Shown one piece after another: positions 6,758 to 13,313 of a DNA stretch of 15,547 nt (position 1 is the first letter of the stretch; the number at the start of each line of letters is the position of its first letter). The notes under the pieces are model-generated. The model worked only from the letters and a program-made list of their open reading frames with translations. It ran no database searches and was not told the DNA's origin. This DNA comes from Bacillota bacterium (GTDB taxonomy: Bacteria; Bacillota; Clostridia; Peptostreptococcales; Anaerovoracaceae): contig JAEDMR010000027.1 of NCBI GenBank assembly GCA_016302925.1, positions 1-15,547 of the forward strand. The letters run 5' to 3'. A program made the position numbers and the translations under genes.

Positions 6758-6941
6758 GTAACGAAGAAGAAGTCATCCGCTTCTCACCTGTGAGGCCTGC
6801 GTCGCCGGCACAGGTTGATATGCTTGTGAACTGCACGTTTTGCGTGTATCAATGCGGATACTTTCGAGTGTCCGCAATTTTTATTTCAGGAAGCTGTGAG
6901 GGAGGCAGACCTGCAGCGAAGACTTTAGGAGGTGTACGGCC
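6758..6941 (+). ncRNA. infC-rpmI-rplT leader RNA, L20-type autoregulatory attenuator
   Basis: The roughly 185-nt untranslated leader holds at least two helices: ACCTGTG/CACAGGT (about 6787-6816) and an intrinsic terminator (6853-6886). In Firmicutes such as Bacillus subtilis the infC operon leader is bound by ribosomal protein L20, causing premature termination; this architecture and position match that L20 leader class. An upstream segment ATCCGC (6775-6780) is complementary to GCGGAT (6854-6859) in the terminator 5' arm and could act as an antiterminator. No convincing small ORF is present in the leader. The class assignment rests on context and architecture, since I could not run a covariance model. 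Confidence 0.7.
6853..6886 (+). terminator. Intrinsic terminator inside the infC leader
   Basis: TGCGGATACT (6853-6862), a TTCG tetraloop (6863-6866) and AGTGTCCGCA (6867-6876) form a 10-bp stem with one G-U pair, followed by ATTTTTATTT. It lies 55 nt before the infC start and 95 nt after the predicted transcription start, so it can only work as a regulated attenuator. Confidence 0.85.
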
Positions 6942-7457
6942 ATTAGCAAGGAAAATCTCATCAACGAAGAAATTCGTGACAAGGAAGTAAGAGTGATTGA
7001 CACAGACGGCACCATGCTGGGTGTAATGCCGACGGAAAAGGCTCTGGAACTGGCAACAGAGAAGAAGCTGGATCTGGTAAACATTTCACCGAATGCGAAG
7101 CCGCCGGTTTGCAAGATCCTGGACTATGGGAAATACCGCTACGAGCTTCAGAAGAAAGAAAAAGAAGCCCGGAAAAAGCAGAAGACGACCCAGGTGAAGG
7201 AAATCAGATTAAGTACATTCATTGAAGAACACGATGTTCAGGTAAAGGCAAACACTGCGTCAAAATTCCTTAAGGATGGCGACAAGGTTAAAGTAAGCCT
7301 GAGATTCAGAGGCAGAGAAAGAGACTACAAGGATAAGGGCATGGCTGTGATGCAGTCCTTCGCCGAAATCGTATCCGAAGTAGGCGTCGTGGAAAAGAAG
7401 CCTGTCTTCGAAGGTAGGAGTCTGACCATGGTTCTCGGCCCGAAAGCCGACAAATAA
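6942..7457 (+). CDS. infC: Translation initiation factor IF-3, predicted AUU start codon
   Basis: The conserved IF-3 N-terminus (ISKENLINEEIRDKEVRVID) is encoded only if translation starts at ATT 6942, which has AGGAGG (6927-6932) 9 nt upstream. The first in-frame GTG (6993) would delete 17 conserved residues and lacks a binding site. The protein is then 171 residues, the normal IF-3 size. The N-domain includes LDLVNISPNAKPPVCKILDYGKYRYE, and a Lys-rich linker helix leads to the C-domain, with VKEIRLS and KVSLRFRGRE. IF-3 binds the 30S subunit, prevents subunit joining and rejects non-standard start codons. An AUU start is a known hallmark of infC and gives negative feedback, because abundant IF-3 discriminates against its own start. 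First gene of infC-rpmI-rplT. Confidence 0.95.
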   Translation: MSKENLINEEIRDKEVRVIDTDGTMLGVMPTEKALELATEKKLDLVNISPNAKPPVCKILDYGKYRYELQKKEKEARKKQKTTQVKEIRLSTFIEEHDVQVKANTASKFLKDGDKVKVSLRFRGRERDYKDKGMAVMQSFAEIVSEVGVVEKKPVFEGRSLTMVLGPKADK

Positions 7458-7496
7458 GTTACAAATCACCCATTTTATATAGGAGGAAAAATCATC

Positions 7497-7697
7497 ATGG
7501 CAAAGAATAAGATGAAGTCCCACAGAGGAGCTTGCAAGAGACTGAAATTAACCGGATCCGGTAAGATTAAGAGAAATAAGGCATACAAGAGCCACATTCT
7601 TACTAAGAAAGCCGCTAAGAGAAAAAGAGGCTTAAGAAAAGCTACCGTTTTAACCAGCGCAGACCTGAAGAGAATGCTGCGTTCCATGGCAAAATAG
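7497..7697 (+). CDS. rpmI: 50S ribosomal protein L35 (bL35)
   Basis: A 66-residue, highly basic protein, the usual bL35 length. MAKNKMKSHRGACKRLKLTGSGKIKRNKAYKSH and ILTKKAAKRKRGLRK are family-diagnostic, although given here in part only by their segments (residues 1-16 and 34-48). AGGAGG lies 10 nt before the ATG. It sits 39 bp after infC and 19 bp before rplT, in the conserved infC-rpmI-rplT order. Expression should follow the leader attenuator upstream of infC. Confidence 0.98.
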   Translation: MAKNKMKSHRGACKRLKLTGSGKIKRNKAYKSHILTKKAAKRKRGLRKATVLTSADLKRMLRSMAK

Positions 7698-7716
7698 TAA
7701 TAGGAGGTAAGAAATC

Positions 7717-8073
7717 ATGGCAAGAGTAAAAAAAGGTTTAAATGCACATAAGAGACATAAAAAGATTCTGAAACTGGCGAAGGGCTTCTACGGTTCCAAG
7801 AGCAAGACCTTTAAGGCTGCAAACCCTGCAGTAATGCGTTCCCTGCGTTCTGCATACGCTGGCAGAAAGCTGAAGAAGAGACAGTACAGACAGATGTGGA
7901 TCGCAAGAATCAACGCTGCTGCAAGAATGAACGATATCAGCTACAGCCAGCTGATGAACGGTCTGAAGAAGTCCGGCATCGAAATCAACAGAAAGATGCT
8001 GTCCGAAATGGCAATCTACGATGCAGCTGCTTTCGCTCAGCTGTGCGAAACTGCAAAGAAGGCAGTAAAATAA
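7717..8073 (+). CDS. rplT: 50S ribosomal protein L20 (bL20)
   Basis: A 118-residue, highly basic protein, the standard bL20 length. The N-terminal extension MARVKKGLNAHKRHKKILK threads into 23S rRNA, and GFYGSKSKTFKAANPAV, RKLKKRQYRQMWI and INAAARMNDISYSQL are the family core. bL20 is needed for early 50S assembly. In Firmicutes the free protein also binds the infC leader to repress its own operon, so this gene closes a feedback loop with the attenuator at 6758-6941. AGGAGG precedes the ATG. A strong terminator follows at 8098-8130. Confidence 0.98.
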   Translation: MARVKKGLNAHKRHKKILKLAKGFYGSKSKTFKAANPAVMRSLRSAYAGRKLKKRQYRQMWIARINAAARMNDISYSQLMNGLKKSGIEINRKMLSEMAIYDAAAFAQLCETAKKAVK

Positions 8074-8097
8074 GAATCACAGATTCAATGAAATGTG

Positions 8098-8130
8098 AAC
8101 CCCTGTCAGGCAGTGCCGGCAGGGGTTTTC
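8098..8130 (+). terminator. Intrinsic terminator of the infC-rpmI-rplT operon
   Basis: AACCCCTGTC (8098-8107) pairs with GGCAGGGGTT (8118-8127), a 10-bp stem with one G-U pair, followed by TTTTC. It begins 25 bp after the rplT stop. Confidence 0.85.
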
Positions 8131-8135
8131 TGATG

Positions 8136-8154
8136 GTGCGTCCGGCGGGCGCAC
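8136..8154 (+). repeat. GC-rich hairpin upstream of the tRNA deacylase gene
   Basis: GTGCGTCC (8136-8143) and GGGCGCAC (8147-8154) form an 8-bp stem with one G-U pair and a 3-nt loop. It lies between the rplT terminator and the next start codon at 8177. No good promoter is visible in the 50-bp gap, so the downstream gene may rely on read-through from the ribosomal operon. Confidence 0.35.
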
Positions 8155-8176
8155 GTGGGACAGACAGGATAAGAGA

Positions 8177-8731
8177 ATGGAATACAAACTGGAAAAAGGC
8201 CGTCCGGCGGATACAAAGGGACGGCTCGAAAAGGAAATCAGAGTCTATGACTTGCTGGATCAGCTGAATATTCCGTATATGCGGGTGGATCATCCGGCTT
8301 CGGATACCATGGAGGCCTGCAGGGAAATCGACGACAGCCTGGGCGCGACGATCTGCAAGAATATTTTCCTGTGCAACCGGCAGGAGACAGAGTTTTATCT
8401 GTTGATGATAGAAGGGAACAAAATATTCAAGACAAAATATCTCTCGCAGCAGCTGGGATGCAGTCGTCTTTCTTTCGCCCCTCCGGCATATATGGAGGCG
8501 TTTCTGGATATCCAGCCGGGGGCAGTATCCGTCATGGGTCTGATGAACGACAGTGAATGCCGCGTGCAGCTGGTTATGGACCGGCCCATTGCAGAAAGTC
8601 TGGAAGTGGGCTGTCATCCCTGCGTCAGCACGGCAAGCCTGAAACTGAAAACAAAAGATATCGTAGAACGCTTCCTTCCGGCGGTGGAACATACGGTCAT
8701 CGTGGTAGATCTTCCATATGTGGAAATATGA
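8177..8731 (+). CDS. YbaK/ProX-type aminoacyl-tRNA(Pro) deacylase
   Basis: A 184-residue protein matching the prolyl-tRNA synthetase-associated domain family (YbaK, ProXp-ala, PrdX). The domain spans about residues 20-180. Conserved elements are the invariant Lys61 in CKNIFL, the FKTKYLSQQLGCSRLSFA block (about 84-101), the GAVSVMGLMND loop (115-125), and GCHPCVSTASL (145-155) at the position of the usual HP-x-N-x-AT segment. Members hydrolyse tRNA-Pro mischarged with Ala or Cys in the cytoplasm. The overall layout favours ProXp-ala over YbaK, but substrate is not proven. The gene follows the ribosomal operon terminator and its ATGA end overlaps the start of the next small ORF. The ribosome binding site (AGGATAAGAG) is weak. 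Confidence 0.85.
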   Translation: MEYKLEKGRPADTKGRLEKEIRVYDLLDQLNIPYMRVDHPASDTMEACREIDDSLGATICKNIFLCNRQETEFYLLMIEGNKIFKTKYLSQQLGCSRLSFAPPAYMEAFLDIQPGAVSVMGLMNDSECRVQLVMDRPIAESLEVGCHPCVSTASLKLKTKDIVERFLPAVEHTVIVVDLPYVEI

Positions 8732-8988
8732 TAAATCTCAAAACGGCAATTAACGATATGTGGAGAATGCACGATGTGGAGAAGCACATGGATTCAATAA
8801 ACGAGGCATTCGGAAAGGTTCGTATTGGGCTGGAAAACGAAGTCATTCCACAGCTTAATGCGATTCAGGACTGTTATCTTGGTACATATGAACGTTACGC
8901 TTCCAGCATAGAAAGACTGGATACCATGCAGGCCGATATCGACGCAGTAAAAATCACAGTACAACATCACAGCAAGTTATTAGCCTGA
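8728..8988 (+). CDS. Small helical/coiled-coil protein of unknown function, coupled to the deacylase gene
   Basis: ATG 8728 overlaps the upstream TGA as ATGA, which suggests translational coupling; there is no convincing Shine-Dalgarno sequence of its own. The 86-residue product is predicted helical, with a charged first half (MWRMHDVEKHMDSINEAF) and a heptad-like C-terminal stretch (YASSIERLDTMQADIDAVK). It has no signal peptide, membrane segment or catalytic motif that I recognise. The segment from GLENEVIPQLNAI to the end resembles the C-terminal helices of larger uncharacterised Firmicutes coiled-coil proteins, so it may be a shortened copy. Codons look more AT-rich than in the deacylase. 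A strong hairpin follows. It is probably a real gene because of frame length, overlap and the terminator; function unknown. Confidence 0.65.
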   Translation: MINLKTAINDMWRMHDVEKHMDSINEAFGKVRIGLENEVIPQLNAIQDCYLGTYERYASSIERLDTMQADIDAVKITVQHHSKLLA

Positions 8989-8998
8989 TCGGCGAAAG

Positions 8999-9040
8999 AA
9001 CCCCCGGCATACCGTCTTTACAGACCGCATGCCGGGGGTT
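8999..9040. terminator. Bidirectional terminator between convergent transcripts
   Basis: AACCCCCGGCAT (8999-9010) and ATGCCGGGGGTT (9029-9040) pair perfectly over 12 bp; an inner GTCT/AGAC helix (9014-9017, 9022-9025) extends it. On the minus strand it is followed by TTCTTTC. It separates the deacylase-small ORF pair from the convergent ligase gene. Confidence 0.85.
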
Positions 9041-9066
9041 CGGTTATACTGCACTGAATGCGAATT

Positions 9067-10710
9067 TTAAGCCTGATTCTGTTTGGCAACCAGTTCGGAA
9101 GCACCGTAGATCTCCCGGAGCTTCGGCTTTTCGATCTTTCCGGTCGGATTGCGCGGTACATCGGCGAATATGATGCGGCGCGGACGTTTGTAACGCGGCA
9201 GCTGACGGCAGAAATCATTGATTTCTTCTTCTGTACAGCGGCTGCCGTCTTCGGTTTCGATGATAGCGGCCACGATTTCGCCCAGACGTTCATCGGCCAG
9301 ACCAATGACGGCCACGTCTTTGATCTTCGGGTGTGCACTGAGGAAGTCTTCGATCTGTACCGGATAGATGTTTTCACCGCCGGAGATAATGACATCTTTG
9401 CGGCGGTCTACCAGCCAGATGAAGCCGTCTTCATCCTTTCTGGCCATATCACCGGTGAGAAGCCACTCGTTCTGCTCCCCGCGGAGTACAGCGGCACTGG
9501 ATTCCGGATCATTATAGTAGCAGGTCATGACACCAGGTCCTTTTACTGCAAGCTCACCCACTTCGCCGTCTGCCACAGGCCGGAACTGCTCGTCCACGAT
9601 GCGGACCTCCCAGCCGTAGCCCGGCACGCCGATGGCACCCACTTTATGTACATTTTCCACGCCCAGATGTACGCAGCCGGGCCCGATGGATTCGGATAAA
9701 CCGTAGTTGGTATCGTACTGATGGTGCGGGAAGTAAGCCAGCCAGCGGCGGATCAGGCTCTGCGGCACCGGCTGCGCACCGATGTGCATGAGTCTCCACT
9801 GGGAGAGCTGATAATCGGAAAGCTTCAGTTTCCCGCTGTCCAGGGCAGAGAGGATATCCTGTGCCCATGGAACCAGGAGCCAGACAATGGTACATTTTTC
9901 TTTGGATACGGTTTCCAGAATGGTTTCCGGTGTGGTGCCTTTCAGAAGAATGGCTTTGCTGCCGGAAAGCAGACTGCCGAACCAGTGCATTTTCGCCCCG
10001 GTGTGGTATAAAGGCGGGATGCAGAGGAACACATCGTCCCGGGTCTGGCCGTGATGCTGCTGCTCCACACGGCAGGAATGCACCAGGCTTTCGTGATTAT
10101 GTAAAATGGCCTTCGGGAAGCCTGTGGTTCCGGAAGAGAAATAAATAGCCGCATCATCCGTATCGGTCAGGGGGATGTCCGGCTTTCTGCTGGAGCAGTT
10201 GGAGGCAGCGCTGTTATAGTCTTCCGCGAAGGAAGGACAGTTTTCTCCTACGAAGTAAAGAAGACGGGTCTTGCCAACCTCTTCACTGATGGGTTCCATA
10301 CGGCCGATGAATTCCGGACCGAAGACAAGAACGTTGACATCGGCCTTATCCAGGCAGTACTGAATTTCTTCGGAGGTGTACCGGAAGTTCAGAGGAACAG
10401 CCAGCGCACCGGTCTTCAGGATACCGAAGTAAATCGGCAGCCATTCCAGACAGTTCATCAGAAGGATGGCAACTTTATCTCCCTGTTTCACGCCGCGGCT
10501 CAGCAGCAGATTGGCAAACCGATTGGCCTTTTCATCGAATACGTGCCAGCTGATTTCGTTTCTATAATAGGACGGAGAGGTGGACTCGATCAGTTCATAT
10601 TCCCTCCAGGTGACCCTGCGGGATTCTTTTCTCTCCGGATTGACCTCTACAAGCGCAATGTCATCTCCGAATTCACGGGCATTCCGCTCTAAAAAATCTG
10701 TAATAGGCAT
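9067..10710 (-). CDS. AMP-forming acyl-CoA ligase (class I adenylate-forming enzyme)
   Basis: A 547-residue protein of usual length for acyl/aryl-CoA ligases. Motifs in order: phosphate loop SSGTTGFPK (192-200), adenine-binding YGLSE (336-340), ribose-binding TGD (419-421), hinge at DRRKD (435-439), the SGGENIYP CoA-domain segment (443-450) and catalytic Lys525 in NPTGKIEKPKL. The enzyme activates a carboxylate with ATP to an acyl-AMP, then transfers it to CoA, releasing AMP and pyrophosphate. About 20 extra residues near 40-58 (ELIESTSPSYYRNEISWHVF) expand the N-terminal region. AAGGAGAT precedes the ATG. It is divergent from iorAB-paaK, so an aromatic or branched acid is a possible substrate, but medium- or long-chain fatty acids are equally compatible with the motifs. 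Confidence 0.93.
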   Translation of the reverse strand: MPITDFLERNAREFGDDIALVEVNPERKESRRVTWREYELIESTSPSYYRNEISWHVFDEKANRFANLLLSRGVKQGDKVAILLMNCLEWLPIYFGILKTGALAVPLNFRYTSEEIQYCLDKADVNVLVFGPEFIGRMEPISEEVGKTRLLYFVGENCPSFAEDYNSAASNCSSRKPDIPLTDTDDAAIYFSSGTTGFPKAILHNHESLVHSCRVEQQHHGQTRDDVFLCIPPLYHTGAKMHWFGSLLSGSKAILLKGTTPETILETVSKEKCTIVWLLVPWAQDILSALDSGKLKLSDYQLSQWRLMHIGAQPVPQSLIRRWLAYFPHHQYDTNYGLSESIGPGCVHLGVENVHKVGAIGVPGYGWEVRIVDEQFRPVADGEVGELAVKGPGVMTCYYNDPESSAAVLRGEQNEWLLTGDMARKDEDGFIWLVDRRKDVIISGGENIYPVQIEDFLSAHPKIKDVAVIGLADERLGEIVAAIIETEDGSRCTEEEINDFCRQLPRYKRPRRIIFADVPRNPTGKIEKPKLREIYGASELVAKQNQA

Positions 10711-10753
10711 GATTGCATCTCCTTACTATATATATTACAATTCGTCAAATACT

Positions 10754-10782
10754 ACTGTACCCTATTCGGAGAAGAAAGTCAA
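10754..10782 (-). promoter_or_regulatory. Predicted promoter of the acyl-CoA ligase gene
   Basis: On the minus strand TTGACT (10782-10777) and TACAGT (10759-10754) are separated by 17 bp, about 44 bp before the start codon. A good sigma-A-type match. Confidence 0.6.
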
Positions 10783-10787
10783 ACGAT

Positions 10788-10809
10788 TTTCGAAATTTTC
10801 TGAAAATTT
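10788..10809. promoter_or_regulatory. Palindromic putative operator between divergent ligase and iorA promoters
   Basis: AAATTTTC-T-GAAAATTT (10793-10809) is a perfect 8+1+8 inverted repeat, overlapping a second palindrome TTTCGAAA (10788-10795). It lies between the two -35 boxes (10777-10782 on minus, 10823-10828 on plus), a position suited to a regulator acting on both genes. AT-rich DNA yields such repeats by chance more often, so the call is tentative. Confidence 0.45.
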
Positions 10810-10822
10810 TAATAATCTGCTG

Positions 10823-10852
10823 TTTACAAGTCACCGCAAACCATGTTAGAAT
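10823..10852 (+). promoter_or_regulatory. Predicted promoter of iorAB-paaK-ACT
   Basis: TTTACA (10823-10828) and TAGAAT (10847-10852) are separated by 18 bp; transcription would start near 10859, about 33 nt before the iorA start. Confidence 0.6.
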
Positions 10853-10891
10853 AGAATACATATAATCAGAATACATAAAGAGGTGCTGAAG

Positions 10892-12631
10892 ATGAAAGAA
10901 CTGATGCTTGGAAATGCAGCGGTGGCCAGAGGCCTTTATGAGGCAGGCTGCCAGGTGGTTTCCAGTTACCCGGGAACACCGAGTACAGAAATAACAGAAG
11001 AATGTGCGAAATATGATGAAATATACTGCGAGTGGGCACCCAATGAAAAGGTGGCTGTGGAAGTAGCCTTTGGTGCGTCGCTGGCCGGAAAACGGAGCTT
11101 AGCGGCTATGAAGCATGTGGGACTCAATGTGGCGGCGGATCCGGTCTTCACCATGTCCTATACCGGCGTGAAGGGCGGATTTGTCATCGGCGTGGCAGAT
11201 GACCCGGCGATGCATTCCTCCCAGAATGAGCAGGATTCCCGCCATTATGCCAAGGCAGCCAAGCTGCCGATGCTGGAGCCTTCCGACTCCGCAGAGAGCC
11301 TGAAATTCGCCAAGCTTGCCATGGAACTGTCTGAGAAATACGATACGCCGGTGCTGCTGAAGATGTGCACCAGAGTATCCCATTCACAGAGTGTGGTGGA
11401 AACCGGAGAAAGAGTGGTTCCGGAAGTCGCTCCGTATGAAAAGAATGCGCAGAAGAACGTCATGCTGCCGGCAAATGCCAGAAAGAGACATCCTCTGGTG
11501 GAACAGAGAATGGCTCACCTGGTGGATTTTGCGGAGAAAACAGAAATCAACCGGATCGAAATGGGCAGTACGAAGCTGGGCATCATCACCGATTCCACCA
11601 GCTACCAGTATGCGAAGGAGGTCATGGGGGACGATGCGTCCATCCTGAAGCTGGGCATGATCTGGCCGCTGCCGGAACAGAAAATCAGAGACTTTGCTGC
11701 GAAAGTGGAGCGTCTCATCGTCATAGAAGAACTGGACCCGTTCATTGAAGAACACTGCAAGATGTTGGGACTCAAAGTGGAAGGCAAGTCCATTTTCCCT
11801 GTGCTGGGTGAATTCAGTCAGAATCTGGTGGCCGAGAAGCTGGGACGGCCTGTGGATTCAGGAAAGAAGCTGGATGAACCGATTCCGGAACGTCCGCCGG
11901 TGATGTGCCCGGGCTGTCCGCACAGAGGGCTGTTCCACACCTTGGCGAAAAATAAATGCACCGTTATGGGCGACATCGGCTGCTATACCCTGGGCGCAGC
12001 ACCTCCGCTGTCTTCCATTGACTGCTGCACCTGCATGGGCGGTTCTGTCAGCTCCATCCACGGATTCAACAAGGCAATGGGGCCGGAAGGGGAAAAGAAG
12101 ACGGTTGCTGTTATCGGTGACTCCACCTTCATGCACTCCGGCATGACCGGTCTGGCAAACATCGCTTACAACCAGTCCAATTCCACTGTCATCATTCTGG
12201 ATAATTCCATTACCGGAATGACCGGACACCAGCAGAATCCGACCACCGGCTACAACATCAAGGGCGAGCCGGCCGGCAAGGTGGACCTGGAAGCTCTGTG
12301 TCATGCCATGGGAATCCGCCGTGTGGTTGTGGTGGATCCGTATGATCTGGCTGCCTGCAATCAGGCGGTGAAGGAAGAACTGGCTGCGGAGGAACCTTCT
12401 GTCATCATCAGCCGTCGTCCGTGCATTCTCTTAAAGAGTGTAAAACCGCAGCCTGCACTCCGCGTCAGCGCTGACAAATGTATCGGCTGCAAGTCCTGCA
12501 TGAAGATCGGCTGCCCGGCCATCAGTTTCCGTGACGGAAAGGCAGTCATCGATCACACCACCTGTGTGGGATGCGGCGTATGTCAGCAGCTTTGTCCGGT
12601 ATCGGCCATTGAGAAGCCGGAAAGCAAGTAA
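10892..12631 (+). CDS. iorA: Indolepyruvate:ferredoxin oxidoreductase, alpha subunit
   Basis: I use ATG 10892 (579 residues); an in-frame GTG at 10883 is part of the ribosome binding site AAAGAGGTG. The N-terminal pyrimidine-binding domain begins GNAAVARGLYEAGCQVVSSYPGTPSTEI. The thiamine-diphosphate domain has MCPGCPHRGLFHTL (338-351) and GDSTFMHSGMTGLANIAYNQ (409-428) ending in ILDN. The C-terminal ferredoxin domain has two [4Fe-4S] sets: Cys530, 533, 536, 541 (the four-residue last gap is usual in IorA) and Cys558, 561, 564, 568. With IorB it converts indolepyruvate, phenylpyruvate or hydroxyphenylpyruvate plus CoA to the arylacetyl-CoA and CO2, reducing ferredoxin in the cytoplasm. The reverse reaction is possible with low-potential ferredoxin. 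First gene of a four-gene operon; iorB starts 17 bp later. Confidence 0.97.
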   Translation: MKELMLGNAAVARGLYEAGCQVVSSYPGTPSTEITEECAKYDEIYCEWAPNEKVAVEVAFGASLAGKRSLAAMKHVGLNVAADPVFTMSYTGVKGGFVIGVADDPAMHSSQNEQDSRHYAKAAKLPMLEPSDSAESLKFAKLAMELSEKYDTPVLLKMCTRVSHSQSVVETGERVVPEVAPYEKNAQKNVMLPANARKRHPLVEQRMAHLVDFAEKTEINRIEMGSTKLGIITDSTSYQYAKEVMGDDASILKLGMIWPLPEQKIRDFAAKVERLIVIEELDPFIEEHCKMLGLKVEGKSIFPVLGEFSQNLVAEKLGRPVDSGKKLDEPIPERPPVMCPGCPHRGLFHTLAKNKCTVMGDIGCYTLGAAPPLSSIDCCTCMGGSVSSIHGFNKAMGPEGEKKTVAVIGDSTFMHSGMTGLANIAYNQSNSTVIILDNSITGMTGHQQNPTTGYNIKGEPAGKVDLEALCHAMGIRRVVVVDPYDLAACNQAVKEELAAEEPSVIISRRPCILLKSVKPQPALRVSADKCIGCKSCMKIGCPAISFRDGKAVIDHTTCVGCGVCQQLCPVSAIEKPESK

Positions 12632-12648
12632 GAGAGGAGCAGCAGAAA

Positions 12649-13230
12649 ATGAAAAAGACGACCAATGTAATGATTGTAGGTGTGGGCGGACAGGGTACCC
12701 TTCTTGCCAGTAAGACACTGGGAAAGCTGCTGGTTTCCGAAGGATATGACGTAAAGGTATCCGAGGTTCACGGCATGAGCCAGAGAGGCGGCAGTGTAGT
12801 AACGTATGTCAGATTCGGCGAGAAGGTATATTCTCCGATTATTGATAAAGGGGAGGCGGATTACATTGTCTCCTTTGAAAAATTGGAAGCGGCCAGATGG
12901 CTGGAATATCTGAAACCGGGCGGACAGATGATCACCAATCTCCATGAAACCGACCCGATGCCTGTCATCACCGGGGCTATGAAATATCCGGAGAACCTGA
13001 TTGAAAAGATGGAAGCTCTGGGAGCAAAGGTTGATGCCATCGACGCGCTGAAGTTGGCAGAGGAAGCCGGAAGCTCCAAGGCGGTGAATCTGGTGCTGAT
13101 GGGAAGACTGTCCCGGGCACTGGAAGGACTGGGCATTACGGAAGAGGCCTGGCTGAAAGCCATCGAGGCCTGTGTGCCGCCGAAGTTCCTGGAACTGAAT
13201 AAGAAGGCCTTCGCCCTGGGCAGACAGTAG
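12649..13230 (+). CDS. iorB: Indolepyruvate:ferredoxin oxidoreductase, beta subunit
   Basis: A 193-residue protein, the normal IorB size. It is the gamma-type domain of 2-ketoacid:ferredoxin oxidoreductases, with GVGGQG (11-16) near the N-terminus, VSEVHGMSQRGGSVVTYVRFG (about 37-57) and the ADYIVSFEKLEAARWLEYLKPGG segment split across residues 70-92. This subunit completes the CoA and active-site interface of the IorAB complex. AGAGGAG lies 10 nt before the ATG. It is cotranscribed with iorA. A roughly 80-bp gap with an optional internal promoter precedes paaK. Confidence 0.97.
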   Translation: MKKTTNVMIVGVGGQGTLLASKTLGKLLVSEGYDVKVSEVHGMSQRGGSVVTYVRFGEKVYSPIIDKGEADYIVSFEKLEAARWLEYLKPGGQMITNLHETDPMPVITGAMKYPENLIEKMEALGAKVDAIDALKLAEEAGSSKAVNLVLMGRLSRALEGLGITEEAWLKAIEACVPPKFLELNKKAFALGRQ

Positions 13231-13266
13231 CATAGCAGCGGCAGCCATAGCCGATTGTGATAAATT

Positions 13267-13293
13267 TTGACATTTTAATTTCAGCATTATAGC
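13267..13293 (+). promoter_or_regulatory. Possible internal promoter ahead of paaK
   Basis: A perfect -35 TTGACA (13267-13272) is followed by TATAGC (13288-13293) at 15 bp, or TAGCAA at 17 bp. Spacing or -10 match is imperfect, so it may be weak. It would allow paaK-ACT expression apart from iorAB. No terminator is visible in the iorB-paaK gap. Confidence 0.35.
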
Positions 13294-13313
13294 AAAGAAA
13301 GGAAACGAAGAAA

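Noticed and set aside
6754..6990. 78-codon open frame in the infC leader
   Set aside because: It runs through the attenuator hairpin and the infC binding site, and overlaps the true infC start in another frame; no Shine-Dalgarno. The region is better explained as structured leader RNA.
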